The notes beneath the pieces were generated by a model. It did not search any database, had not been told where the DNA came from, and worked only from the letters and a program-made list of their open reading frames with translations. Below are positions 11,491 to 24,289 of a DNA stretch of 64,000 nt, piece by piece. Origin of the DNA: Lepus europaeus (taxonomy: Eukaryota; Chordata; Mammalia; Lagomorpha; Leporidae); assembly GCF_033115175.1 (NCBI RefSeq), contig NC_084827.1, positions 126,565,701-126,629,700 on the forward strand, given 5' to 3'. A program made the position numbers and the translations under genes. Each line of letters opens with the position of its first letter. Position 1 is the stretch's first letter.

Positions 11491-11823
11491 AATTTTTTAA
11501 AAAAGATTTATTTATTTATTTGAAAGTCAAAGTTACGTAGAGAGTGAAGGAAAAGCAGAGAAGTTGGTCTTCCATCTGCCTGTTCACTCCCCAGTTGGCT
11601 GCAACCGCTGGAGCTGTGCTGATCCAAAGTAAGGAGCCAGGAGCTTCTTCTGGGTCTCCCATATAGATCAGGGACCCAAGGACTCAGGCCATCTTCTACT
11701 GCTTTCCCAGGCCATAGCAGGGAGCTGGATCATAAGTAGAACACCTGAGACTCAAACCAGTGCCCATGTGGGATGCCAACACTGCAAGTGTGGCTTTACC
11801 TGCTATGCCACAGTGCTGGCCCC
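11491..11823 (-). mobile_element. C-SINE, type A, reverse orientation
   Basis: It opens with 'aaaaaagatttatttattta' and closes 'cagtgctggccccc'. It is inserted in the ORF2 part of the older L1, and the flanks show an imperfect duplication around 'ccaagagtctt' and 'caaagaagcct'. Confidence 0.85.
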
Positions 11824-12003
11824 CAAAGAAGCCTTTGCTTGTGTCAATGTCTTGCAAATTTCCCCAATGCTTTAGTAATTTGATGGTCTCAGATCATAGA
11901 TTTAGGTCTTTGATGCATTTTGAGTGGATTTGTGTGTAAGGTGTAAGGGGTCTTGTTTCATACTTCTACATGCGTAAGTTCAGTTTTGCTAGCAGCAATC
12001 TTT

Positions 12004-12347
12004 TTTTTTTTTTGACAGGCAGAGTGGACAGTGAGAGAGAGAGAGAGAGACAGAGAGAAAGGTCTTCCTTTGCCGTTGGTTCACCCTCCAATGGCTGCCG
12101 TGGCCGGTGCACTGCGGCTGGCGCACTGTGCTGACCCAAAGGCAGGAGCCAGGTGCTTCTCCTGGTCTCCCATGGGGTGCAGGGCCCAAGCACTTGGGCT
12201 ATCCTCCACTGCACTCCTGGACCACAGCAGAGAGCTGGCCTGGAAGAGGGGCAACCGGGACAGAATCCGGCGCCCCGACAGGGACTAGAACCTGGTGTGC
12301 TGGCGCCGCTAGGTGGAGGATTAGCCTGTTGAGCAACGGCGCCGGCC
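12004..12347 (-). mobile_element. C-SINE, type B, reverse orientation
   Basis: It starts with a T-run then 'gacaggcagagtggacag' and ends 'acggcgccggcc'. An exact 13-bp duplication 'agcagcaatcttt' flanks it (11991-12003 and 12348-12360). Confidence 0.95.
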
Positions 12348-14767
12348 AGCAGCAATCTTTAAATTAATTTTAACTCTTTTTTTTTCAAAGAAAATTTGGT
12401 TGTAAATGCGTGGATCAATTTATGGAGTTTCTCTTCTGTTCCATTGATCTACATGTCTATTTATTTTCAACTATCAGGCTGTTGGTGATTATAACTGCCC
12501 TCCAGTATGTTTTGAAATCTGACTGATATCTCTGGCTTGTTTTATTTATTTAATTTTATTTTTTTCCCAAAGAGAACTTTCATTTAAGGAATACAAACTT
12601 CATACATTTCATAAGTACAACTTTAAGAAAATAGTGATTCTTCCTACTGTACCCACCCTCCCACCCACATTCCACCCCTCTTCCTCCTCCCTCTACTATT
12701 TGGTCTTATTTTTTACTAAGATCTATTTTCAATTAACTTTATACACAGAAGATTAACTTTATACTAAATGAAGAGTTCAACAAATTGTATGGAAAAATAA
12801 ACTGTTCCTCAACAGTTGAGAGTCATTGAATCTCAAAGTTGATTTCACTTTTTTAAAAAGCATTCTTTTTTTTTTGTGAAAATTAATTAACTTTAAAGAA
12901 CCCAAGAATTATACATCTTTTGTGAGCAGTTAGATATAACTGTAATTTATGTGACATAAGAATATCCTCTATTTAATACACTAAAAAAGTAGGTCTTTGA
13001 GAACATGTTTTACTATTAACTCTCACAATACAACTTTTTGAGGGCAGAGGTCCTGCATGGGAAGTAATGCACAGTGACTCCTGTTGTTAATTTAACAATT
13101 AACACTTTTATGTATGATGTAAGTGATCACCCAAGGCTCTTGTCATGAGCTGCCTAGGCTTTGGAAGAGTTTTGAATCCACAGATTCCTTTAGTATTTAG
13201 ACAAGGCCATAAGCAAAGTGGAAATTCTATACTCCCTTCAGAGAAAAGTACCTCCCTTGATGACTACTTCTTTCCACTGGGGTCTCACTCACAGAGGTCC
13301 TTCACGTAGGACACTTTTTGCTATACTCTCTTGGCTCTCCATGCCTGAAATGCTCTTGTGGGCTTTTTAGCCATACAATAATGTGTTAAAGGCTGATTCT
13401 GAGGTCAGAGTGTTACTTAAAGCGATTGTCATTCTATGAGTCTGCTGTGTGGACAGCTTCCCATGTTGGACATTCCCTCCTTTTGAATTCTGCCTATTAT
13501 TAATATTACCAGGCACTTTATGCTATTTATATGATCTCTTTAACACTTAATCCTATCTATATGCCATTGTGAATTGAGCTGCAATAAACATGGAGGTGCA
13601 GATAGCTCTTTTGTTTACTGATTCCATTTCCCTTGGGAACATTCCCAGGAGTGGGAAGACTGGGTCATACGGTAGGTCTGTATTCAGATTTTTGAGGTAT
13701 CTCCATATTGTCTTTCATAGTGGCTTTACCATTCTACATTCCCACCAACAGTGGATTAGGGTACCTTTTCCCCCACATTCTTGCCAGCATTTGTTGTTTA
13801 TTGATTTCTGTACAAAAGCCATTCTAACCACTTCATTGTGGTTTTGATTTGCATTTACCTGATGGCTAGTGATCCTGAGCATTTTTTCATGTGTCTGTTG
13901 GCCATTTGGATTTCCTCTTTTGAAAAATGCCTGTTTAAGTCTTTTGCCCACTTCTTAACTGAGTTGTTTTGTTGTTGTGGACTTTCTTGATCTCTTCGTA
14001 GATTCTGGGTATTAATCCTTTATCAGTTTTATATTTTGCAAATATTTTCTCCCATTTTGTTGGTAATTTGAACTTTCCTGAGTATTTCTCTTGCAGTATA
14101 GAAGCTTCTCAGTTTGATGCAGTACCGTTTGTTAATTTTGGCTTTGATTGCCTGTGCCTCTGAGTTCTTTTCCAAGATCTCTTTTCCTATGCCAATGTCT
14201 TGAAGAGTTTCCCTAATATTCTCTAATAATTTGATGATAGCGGGTTGTAAGTTTAGATCTTTAATCCATTTTACGTGGATTTTTGTGGAAAGTGTAAGGT
14301 AGGGGACTTGCTTCATACTTCTGCATGTGGAAATCCCATTTTCTCAGCACCATTTGTTGACGAGAATGTCCTTGCTCCAGGGATTGATTTTAGCTCCTTG
14401 GTCAAAGACAAGTTGGTTGTAGATGCTTGTTTGATTTATGACATTTCTGTTCCGTTCCACTGGTTTATCCATCTGTTTTTATAGCAGTATCATGTTTTTT
14501 TGATTGTAAATGCCCTGTAGTGTGTCTTGATATTTGGTATTATGATGCCTCTGGCTTTGTTTTTGTTGTATAAGATTGCTTTATCTATTTGAGGTCTCTT
14601 GTGCATTCATATGAATTTTAGCATATTTTTTTCTAGATCTGAGAAGAATGTCTTTGGCATTTTGGTTGGTATCTCACTGAGTCTGTAAATTGCTTTTGGA
14701 AGAATGGACATTTTGATGATTTTAATTCTTCCAATCCATGAACATACAAGATTTTTCCATTTTTTGT

Positions 14768-14822
14768 CCTTCCTTCCTTCCTTCCTTCCTTCCTTCCTTC
14801 CTTCCTTCCTTCCTTCCGTCCT
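14768..14822. repeat. (ttcc)n microsatellite
   Basis: About 13 units of the tetranucleotide lie next to the tail of the neighbouring C-SINE. This suggests it grew from the SINE's T-rich tail complement. Confidence 0.95.
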
Positions 14823-15157
14823 TTCTTTTTTGACAGGCAGAGTGGACAGTGAGAGAGAGAGAGAGACAGAGAGAAAGTTCTTCCTTTTTCCGTTGGTTCA
14901 CCCCCCAATGGCTGCTGTGGCCGGTGCGCTGCAGCTGGCGCACCGTGCCAATCCGGAGCCAGGTGCCTCTCCTGGTCTCCCATGCAGGTACAGGGCCCAG
15001 GGACCTGGGCCATCCTCCACTACACTCCCGGGCCACGGCAGAGAGCTGGACTGGAAGAGGAGCAACCGGGACAGAAGCCGGCATCCTGACCAGGACCAGA
15101 ACCTGGGCTGACAGTGCCGCAGGTAGAGGATTAGCCCAATGAGCCGCAGCGCTGGCC
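14823..15157 (-). mobile_element. C-SINE, type B, reverse orientation
   Basis: It starts 'ttttttgacaggcagagtgg' and ends 'gcagcgctggcc', inserted in the ORF2 C-terminal region of the younger L1. The T-rich side has expanded into the adjacent (ttcc)n. Confidence 0.9.
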
Positions 15158-16656
15158 TTCTTTCTTTAATGTTTTGTAATTCTCATCTTAGAGGTCTTTG
15201 ACGTCCTTGCTTAAATTTATTCCAAGGTATTTGATTTTTTTGTAGCTATTGTGAATGGGGTTGATCTTGGAAGTTCTTTCTAGTGTGGCATTGTCTGTGT
15301 ACACAAAGGCTGTTGGTTTTTGTGTATTGACTTCATATCCTGCTACTTTACCAAACTCTTATATGAGTTCCGATAACCTCTTGGTGGAGTCTTTTGGATC
15401 CCCTATATATAGAATCAAGTCATCTGCAAATAGGGATAGTTTGACTTCCTCCTTCCCAATTTGTATCCCTTTGATTTTTTTTGTCATGCCTAATGGCTCT
15501 GGCTAAAACTTCCAGGACTATATTGAATAGCAATGATGAGTGGGCATCCTTGTATGGTTCCAGATCTCAGTGGGAATGCTTCCAACTTTTCCCCATTTAA
15601 TATAAAGCGGACCACGGGTTTGTCATAAATTGCCTTGATTGTGTTGAGGATTCTTCCTTCTATACCCAGTTTGCTTAGGGTGTTCATCATGAAAGGGTGT
15701 TGCATTTTATCAACTGCTTTCTCTACATCTATTGAGGTAATCATATGGTTTTTGTTCCTCAATTTGTTAATGTGATGTATCTCATTTATTGATTTGCAAA
15801 TGTAGAATCATCCCTGCATACCAGGGATAAATCCCACTTGGTCTGGGTGAATGATCTTTTTGATATGTTGTTGGATTTGTTTGGCTAGTATTTTGTTGAG
15901 CATTTTTGTGTCAATGTTCATCAAGGAAATTGTTCTGCAGTTCTCTTTCTCTGTTGTATCTTTTTCAGATTTCGGAATTAAGGTGATGCTGGCTCATAGA
16001 AGATTGGGAGGATTCCATCCCATTCGATTGTTTTGAATAGCTTGAGAAGAATTGGAGTTAGTTCTTTTTTAAATGTACTGTAGAATTGAGAATGAAGCCA
16101 TCTGGCTTGGGCTTTGCTTTTCTGGGAGGATCTTTATTAGGGATTCAATTCTGCCTTTGTTATGGATATGTTTAAATTTTCTGTGTCTTCCTGTCTTAAT
16201 ATAGGTAGGTTGTATGTGTTCAGAAATCCATTTCTTCTAGGTTTCCCAGTTTATTGGCATACAGCTCTTTTTAGTAATTCCTGATGATTCTTTTTACTTT
16301 TGTGGTGTCTGTTACATTTTCTTTATCATATCTAATTTTATTATTTTTGGGTCTTCTCCCTCTTTTTTGTGGTTAGTTGGGCCAATGGTGTGTTATTGTT
16401 TTAAAAAAGCCAGTCTTTCGTTTTGCTGAACTCCTATATATTTTTTTTTTGTTTCAATTTTGTTTCTAATTTTTATTATTTGTTTTCTAGTTTAGGTTTA
16501 GTTTGCTGTAGTGTTTTTAGGTCCTTTAGCTGCATTGATGACTCATTATTTGTTACCTTTTCAGTTTCTTGATGTAGGCACCAGTTGCTACAAACTTTTC
16601 TCTTAATACTGCTTTTGCTGTGTTCCATAGGTTTTGATATGTTGTTTTGTTGTGTT

Positions 16657-16988
16657 CTTTTTTTTTTTTTTTTTGACAGGCAGAGTGGATAGTGAGAGAG
16701 AGAGAGAGACAGAGAGAAAGGTCTTCCTTTTTGCCGTTGGTTCACCCTCCAATGGCCACTGCGGCCGGCGCATCTCGCTGATCTGAAGCCAGGAGCCAGG
16801 TGCTTCTCCTGGTCTCCCATGTGGGTGCAGGGCCCAAGGACTTGGGCCATCTTCTACTGCCTTCCCGGGCCATAGCAGAGAGCTGGCCTGGAAGAGGGGC
16901 ATAGAATCCGGTGCCCCAACCGGGATTAGAGCCCGGTGTGCCAGCGCCGCAAGGCGGAGGATTAGCCTGTTAAGCCATGGCGCCGGCC
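16657..16988 (-). mobile_element. C-SINE, type B, reverse orientation
   Basis: A long T-run then 'gacaggcagagtggatag' begins the element and 'catggcgccggcc' ends it. It interrupts the linker between endonuclease and RT of the younger L1. I do not see a clean duplication. Confidence 0.9.
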
Positions 16989-18068
16989 TCATTTGTTTTC
17001 ATACATTTTTTGATTCCTCTTTTGATTTCTTCAGTGACCTACTGTTCATTCAGTACCATGTTGTTCAGTCTCCATTTGTTTGCATATGTTCTAGAGATTT
17101 CTGAGTTCTTGCTTTCCAGCTTCATTATTTTGAGTTCAGAGAAGATGTATAGTATGATTTCAAATTTTTTTGAATTTGCTGAGACTTGCTTTATTACCTG
17201 TCATGTGGTCAATCCTAGAGAAAGTTGCATGCACTTGTGAGAAGAATGTGTATTCTGTAGCTGTAGGATGGAAAGCTTTGTAGATATCTGTTAGGTCCTT
17301 TTGGTTGATAGTGTTGATTAACTGGTTTTTTCTTGCTGATTTTCTGTCTGGTTGATCTTTCCATTGGTGAAAGAGGGGTATTGAAGTCTCCCATTGCTAT
17401 TGTATTTGAGTCTATGTCCCCCTTTAGATTCATTAACATTTCTTTTAAATAGCCAAGTACCCTGTAATTAGGTGCATATATGTTCATAATAGTCACATCT
17501 TCCTGTTGAATTGATCCTTTAATCATTACATAGTGCCCTTCTTTGTCTCTTTTAACAGTTTTTGTATTAAAGTCTATTTTGTCTGATATTAGGATGGCTA
17601 TACCAGCTCTGTTTTGGTTTCTGTAGGCATGGACTATCTTTTTCCATCCTTTCACTTTCAGTCTGCATGCATCTTTGTTGGTGAGATGTATTTCTTTTAG
17701 GCAGTAAATAGGTGGGTTTTGTTTTTTAATCCATTCAGCCAGTCTGTGTCTTTTAACTGGAGGGTTGAGACCATTTACATTCAAGGTGACTATTGAAAAG
17801 TAACGACTTGGGCCTTCCACTTTTCCAAAAATATTCCTATTTTGTACTTTGAATTTCCTTTGAACTTTTGCTGAGAGATTTTCTTCTTTACCTTCTTTCG
17901 TATTGATGACCATGTTTCTGTGTATCTGTGTGCAGCACATCCTTAAGCATCTTTTGTAGGGCTGGACAAGTGGCGACAAATTCTTTCAATTTCTGTTTGT
18001 TATTGAAAGTTTTTATTTTACCTTCATTCATAAATGATAGCTTTCCAGGGTACAGTATTCTGTGTTGA

Positions 18069-18083
18069 CAGTTTTTTTCTCTT
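18069..18083. repeat. Target-site duplication of the IDI1 retrocopy, left copy
   Basis: The 15-bp 'cagtttttttctctt' is repeated at 20644-20658. The uninterrupted L1 sequence at 41785-41810 in another copy shows this stretch once, confirming the target. Confidence 0.9.
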
Positions 18084-18109
18084 TTTTTTTTTTTGTTAAG
18101 AAATAAGGT

Positions 18110-18115
18110 TTTATT
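18110..18115 (-). promoter_or_regulatory. Poly(A) signal of the IDI1 cDNA copy
   Basis: AATAAA on the minus strand, about 16 bp before the start of the retained poly(A) tail, which is the expected spacing for a normal mRNA 3' end. Confidence 0.75.
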
Positions 18116-18160
18116 TTTTCTTCATTATTCATTAATCTATAGCATTTAAGAATAAAACTG

Positions 18161-18292
18161 AATGGAAGGGGAAAGGGAGCGGGAAAGGGGAGGGTTGTGG
18201 GTGGGAGGGAAGTTATGGGAGGGGGGAAGCCATTGTAACCCATAAGCTGTACTTTGGAAATTTATATTCATTAAATAAAAGTTTAAAAAAAA
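18161..18292 (+). mobile_element. L1 3'-end fragment inserted in the IDI1 3' UTR
   Basis: A plus-strand L1 3' terminus of about 130 bp: the G-rich tract (18165-18230), then 'gtaacccataagctgtactt', then 'attaaataaaagttt' and an A-run. It is nearly the exact reverse complement of the 3' end of the L1 at 5234. A perfect 13-bp duplication 'aagaataaaactg' (18148-18160 and 18293-18305) flanks it. Confidence 0.95.
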
Positions 18293-19043
18293 AAGAATAA
18301 AACTGTCTTAGGATTACAAGTTTGAGGAATCTATTGCAAGTTTTGAAAAGTGCATTGTTTAAGCTACAATTTTAAATACATATTAATTCCATAACCCAAA
18401 TCTAATGAACATAAACACTAGCTAGCCTTTCTGTTATTCCCTACCCCCTAAAATAAGGCCTGACAACTTTGGCTGTCATGAGAGAGAGGAGATGGTAATG
18501 GCATTTAGTGTGTAGAGCCCAGATATGCTGCTAAACATCCTACAATGCACTGAATAGACTGTCACAATAAAACATCCAACCCACCCGTCAACAGTGTCAA
18601 GGTTAAGAAACTGTTGTGGATAGAGTGGGACTCAGTTCCCATTTTATGAGTAGCTTTTCTGTCCATTCTTATTCTGAAAACTCAGACTTCACTAATAGGT
18701 AAATACTATTTAAAAGATGTCACTCTAACCATTGCTATTACCAAAAACAATATTTGGCATTATCAAAATACTTCCAGAATGATTAAACTACAAAATCAAC
18801 TTAGAATGATAGAAATTAGGATATTCACTCAGACCTGCATAGGTGTAGGTCCTGCATCTAGATTTAATTAACTGTGGATGAAGATATTCAGAAACAACTT
18901 CATCTGTACTGATCCATGTACATTTTTTTGCTTGTTAAACAATAACAACTATTTGCATAGCATTTAAATTTTAGGTATAAGTAATCTGGAGATGAGTTAA
19001 AGAAATATGGGAGGATGTGCATATTGTATGCAAACAATAGGGA

Positions 19044-19375
19044 AATGCATTTATTTATTTTTTTAAAATGTATTTATTTGAAAGACTGAAAAACAGACAG
19101 AAAAAAAGATCGTCCATCCACTGGTTCACTTCCCAAATGCCTGCAACAGCCAGGGCTGGGCCAAGCTGAAGCTGGGATCTAGGAACTCCACCTGCATCTT
19201 CTGTATGGTGGCCCAGGTACTTGGGTTCCTGCCATCCATCTGTTGCCTCTACGGTACATTAGCAGGAAGTTCTATCAGAAGCATGGAGTAGCTGGGACTT
19301 GAACCAGGCAACCTGATATGGGGATGTGGGTATCCCAAGGGGTGGCTTAACCTGCTGCAACACAGTGCTTGCCCC
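19044..19375 (-). mobile_element. Old C-SINE in the IDI1 3' UTR, reverse orientation
   Basis: It begins 'tttatttattttttt' and runs through the diverged family body ('ccactggttcacttcccaaa', 'ctgggacttgaacc') to 'acagtgcttgcccc'. It either inserted after the retrocopy landed or was already part of the parental IDI1 3' UTR. The sequence alone does not decide. Confidence 0.8.
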
Positions 19376-19847
19376 TGGAATTTTTTTATGCAGGGATGAT
19401 TATACACTATTTTAATTTCCCTGTAACCTGCTTTGCCAGTTTAATCTGTTAATATGGAAAGTCAATTGGGTATTTTCCTGGACTATTATAAAAACAATAA
19501 TACATAAAGCATCTGGCAAATAACAAGTATTCTGAAAATGTGAATTACAACAGGTCAAAAACCATCTTCAATTACTTGTTCCAATTTTTCATAACCACAT
19601 TTGAGCAGATTAAATCTTATCTGCCCTCTCATTTTACACTAATCTCATAAATGTCTTTTATAAGTAACAGTGAGTATGCAGTAGGTAATGCAAAATTGTA
19701 AGTCAGCTGTTTTTCCCACAGAAATTCTGGTTGCCAAAAACAGCAATGTATCTTATGAGATCTAGTGGGGAACCAAATTTAAAACAAACAGAAACATTCT
19801 AAGTTTACTACATAGAGAAAATATTCAACAGTCATTCATCTGTACAT

Positions 19848-21117
<1,270 letters not shown>

Positions 21118-21121
21118 ATTT

Positions 21122-21468
21122 TATTTTTTAAAGATTGATTTATTTATTTGAAAGTCAGAGTTACACACACACACACACACACAGAGACAGAGAGAGAGAG
21201 AGAGAGAGGGGTCTTTCATCTGATGGTTCACTCCCCAACTGGCTACAATGGCCGGAGTTGTGCTGGTCTGAAGCGAGGAGCCAGGATCCTCTTCCAGGTC
21301 TCCCATGTGGGTGCAGGGGCCCAAGGCCTGAGCCATTTTCCACCACTTTACCAGGCCATAGCAGAGAGCTGGATGGGAAGTGGAGCAGCCGGGTCTCGAA
21401 CCGGCACCCATATGGGATGCCAGCATTTCAGGCTAGGGTGTTAACCTGCTGTGCAACAGTGCCAGCCC
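21122..21468 (-). mobile_element. C-SINE, type A, with (ca)n
   Basis: This is a reverse C-SINE ending 'cagtgccagcccc'. A (ca)n run at about 21164-21181 and a (ga)n run follow where the family has its GA-rich segment. The flanks share 'tctttatttt'. Confidence 0.9.
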
Positions 21469-21478
21469 CTCTTTATTT

Positions 21479-21808
21479 TTTTTTAAATGATTTTGTTTGT
21501 TTATTTGTTTGAGAGGTAGTGTTACCAACAGAGGGAAAGGCAGAGAGAGAGGTTTTCCATCCACTGGTTCATTTCCCACATTGTTTCAGTTGCTGGAGCT
21601 TAACCTATCTGAGGCAAATACCAGAAGCTTCTTACGGGTCTCCCACACAGGTACATGGGCTCAAGCACTAGGACAATCTTCCACTTGTCTCCCAGGCCAC
21701 AGGAAGAGAGCTGGATTGGAAGAGAATCAGCTGGGACATGACCCAGTGTCCATATTGGATACTGGCATCACAGTCAGGGTCTTTGCCTACTACACCACAA
21801 TGCCAACT
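21479..21808 (-). mobile_element. Old C-SINE, reverse orientation
   Basis: It is diverged and starts 'ttttaaatgattttgtttg' and ends 'ccacaatgccaactc'. It lies directly beyond the SINE at 21122-21468. Confidence 0.8.
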
Positions 21809-21810
21809 CA

Positions 21811-23545
21811 TGGTTTTGTTTTTATTGGTTAATATAGCTTTAGCTATTTGTGGTCTTTTCTGTTTCCATATGAATTTTCAGCATGCTTTTTTCTATATCT
21901 GAGATGAGTGTTGTTGGTATATTGATTGTGATCACATTGAATCTGTAGATTACTTTCAGTCAGATCTTGATGATATTGATTCTTCCAGTCCATGAACATG
22001 GAAGATTTTTCCATTTTTTGTGTCTTCTTCGATTTCTTTCTTTTATGTTTTGTAATTTTCATTGTAGTAATATATATTTTTTTGACAGGCAGAGTTAGAC
22101 AGTGAGAGAGAGAGACAGAGAGAAAGGTCTTCCTTTTCCATTGGTTCACCCCCCAAGTGACCGCCATGGCTGGTGTATTGCTGCTGGAGTGCTGCGCTGA
22201 TCCGAAGGCAGGAGCCAGGTGCTTCTCCTGGTCTCCCATGTGGGTGCAGGGCCCAAGGACCTGGGCCATCCTCCACTGCACTCCCGGGCCACAGCAGAGG
22301 GCTGGCTTGGAAGAGGAGCAATTGGGACAGAATCTGGTGCCCCAACCGGGACTAGAACCTGGGGTGCCTGCGCTGCAGGCAGAGGATTAGCCTAGTGAGC
22401 CGCAGAGCCAGCCCATTGTAGTGATCTTTCATGTCTTTGGTTAAATTTACTACATGGTATTTAAATTTTTGTAGCTATTGTGAATGGGATTGATCTTACA
22501 AGTTCTGTCACAGCCATGGCATTATCTGTGTATACAAAAGCTATTGATTTTTGTGTGTTAATTTTATATCCTGCCACTTTATCAAACTCTTTTTTGAGTA
22601 CCAGTAGTCTCTTAGTGGAGTCTTTTGGTTTCCTTTATATAGAATCATGTCATGTGCAAATAGGGACAGTTTGACTTCCTCCTTTCCAATGTGTATCCCT
22701 TTGATTTCTTTTTCTTGACTAATGGATTTGGCTAAAACTTTCAGGACTATATTGAATAGCAGTGGTGAGTGTGGGCATCCTGTCTGGTTCCAGATGTTAA
22801 TGAGAATGCTTCAAGTTTTTCCCTGTTCAATGAGATGCTGGCTGTGGGGTTGTCATAAATTGCCTTGATTATGTTAGGAATGTTCTTCTATATCCAATTT
22901 GCTGAAAGTTTTCATCATGAAAGGATGTTGTATTTTATCAAATACTTTCTCTGCATCTATTGAAATAGTCATATGGCTTTTATTCTTCAATTTGTAATGT
23001 GATGTATCACATTTGTTGATTTGTGAATGTTGAACTGTCCATGCATACCAGGAATAAATGCTCTTTGGTTCAGGTGAATGATCTTTCTGATGTGTTCTGG
23101 GATTCACTTAAATAATATTTTGTTGAGGATTTTTCCATTTATGTTCATCACGGATATTGGCCTATAGTTCTCCTTCTTTATTGTATCTCTCTGGTTTTGG
23201 AATTAAGGTGATGCTGGCTTCATAGAAGGAGTTTGGGAAAATTCCCTACCATTCAGTTTTTTGAATAGCTTGAAAAGAATTGGAATTGGTTCTTATTTAA
23301 ATGTCTGGTAAAATTCAGCAGTGAAGCCATCCAGTCCTGGGCTTTTCTTTGTTAGAAGGTTCTTTATTACTGATTCAATATCTATCTTAGTTATTGATCT
23401 GTTTAGGTTTTCTGTGTTTTCATGACTCAATTTTGGTTGATTGTATGTGTCTAGGAATCTCTCCATTTCTTCTAGGTTTCCCAATTTGTTGGCATATAGC
23501 TCTTTGTAGTAACTCCTGATGATTATTTTTGTTTTTCCCTTTGTT
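21811..23545 (-). mobile_element. Older L1, other half of the split element
   Basis: Antisense ORF2 resumes here ('tttagctatttgtggtcttt') at the position where 9515-12545 stopped ('tctctggcttgtttt'). RT landmarks on the minus strand: '[14 protein letters not shown]' near 22930 and '[15 protein letters not shown]' near 23310. A type B SINE interrupts it at 22071. It fades near 23545, so the copy is 5'-truncated within ORF2. Confidence 0.75.
22071..22413 (-). mobile_element. C-SINE, type B, reverse orientation
   Basis: It starts 'ttttttgacaggcagagtta' and ends 'gccgcagagccagcc'. The flanks 'cattgtagtaat' and 'cattgtagtgat' form a one-mismatch duplication. Confidence 0.9.
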
Positions 23546-23619
23546 ATATATCCCTTAGTAGCAAGTAAAGGGTCCCCAAAAGTCAGAAGCTTGATTTTAT
23601 TTGTGATGCTGCACATTAT

Positions 23620-24285
23620 CTAGACCAGCTCATGCAAGATATGGTCAACTTTCGGTGGAGATTGGTTCCAGGACCCTGTGCAAATTGGATGCTCAATTCC
23701 TTATATAAATGATGTAATATTTGCATATAATATATGCAGATCCTATTCTCATCTTCTTGTACACTTTAAATCATCACTAGAGGGGCCAGCGCTGTGGTGC
23801 AGCAGGTTTATGCCCTGGCTTGAAGTGCCAGCATCCCAAATGGGCACCGGTTCAAGACCCGGCTCCTCCAGTTCCGATCCAGCTCTCTGCTATGGCCTGG
23901 GAAAGCAGTAGAAGATGGCCCAAGTCCTTGGGCCCCTGTACCAGTGTGGGAGACCTGGAAGAAGCTCCTGACTCCTGGCTTCGAATCTGCATAGCTCCAG
24001 CCATTGTGGCCAGTTGGGGAGTGAACCATCGGATGGAAGACCTTGCTGTCTGCCTCTCCTCTCTGTGTAACTCTGACTTTCAAATAAATAAATAATTCTT
24101 TTAAAAAACAAGTCATCACTAGATTACCTATAACACCTATCCCATGTAAATTACTTTGTTGTTAAGGGAATAATGACAAGAAAATACACATGTTCATTAG
24201 AGATTAATTGAAAATTTCATTCTGCAATTGGCTGAATCCACAGATGCAGAACCCAAAGATACAGTGGGCCAACTAAATTTCTAAA
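23620..24285. mobile_element. Tigger/MER2-like DNA transposon remnant, split by a SINE
   Basis: The left part has 'tggttccaggaccctgtgca', 'ggatgctcaattccttatat' and 'cactttaaatcatcactaga'. The right part has 'agggaataatgacaagaaaa' and ends 'gcagaacccaaagatacagt' plus 'gggccaacta', the antisense of the TcMar-Tigger terminal repeat. The C-SINE at 23782-24112 lies between them. Confidence 0.65.
23782..24112 (+). mobile_element. C-SINE, type A, plus orientation
   Basis: It starts 'ggggccagcgctgtggtgca', has a B-box-like 'ggttcaagacc', and ends 'tttcaaataaataaataa'. An 11-bp duplication 'tcatcactaga' flanks it exactly (23771-23781 and 24113-24123). Confidence 0.95.
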
Positions 24286-24289
24286 CAAT

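Larger units (their letters stand above)
9515..12545 (-). mobile_element. Older L1, 3' half (split element)
   Basis: The minus-strand L1 3' end lies at 9515. The antisense 3' UTR runs through about 9980, and then ORF2 antisense begins: 9980-10123 translates on the minus strand to a 'TVDWIKKLWY'-type ORF2 end, and 10130-12545 continues towards the RT end. Four C-SINEs interrupt it (10441, 10824, 11490, 12004). Its continuation reappears at 21811-23545, on the far side of a younger L1. Confidence 0.8.
13560..17979 (-). pseudogene. L1 ORF2 remains (endonuclease-reverse transcriptase)
   Basis: Minus-strand frames cover the ORF2 landmarks in order. The N-terminal APE-type endonuclease is at 17215-17979 ('TLNVNGLN', 'KRHRLAEWI', 'GHYVM', 'NIYAPN', 'GDFNTPLS'). 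The RT segment with '[10 protein letters not shown]' and 'QGCPL' is at 15490-15762. The C-terminal region with 'KWIKDLN' and 'KAKINK' is at 14029-14316. Stops, frameshifts and two SINEs break the frame, so it cannot encode a whole ORF2 protein. Confidence 0.85.

Noticed and set aside
14632-15084. Minus-strand frames with repeated RKEG(R/K) units
   Set aside because: They are the (ttcc)n microsatellite translated on the opposite strand.
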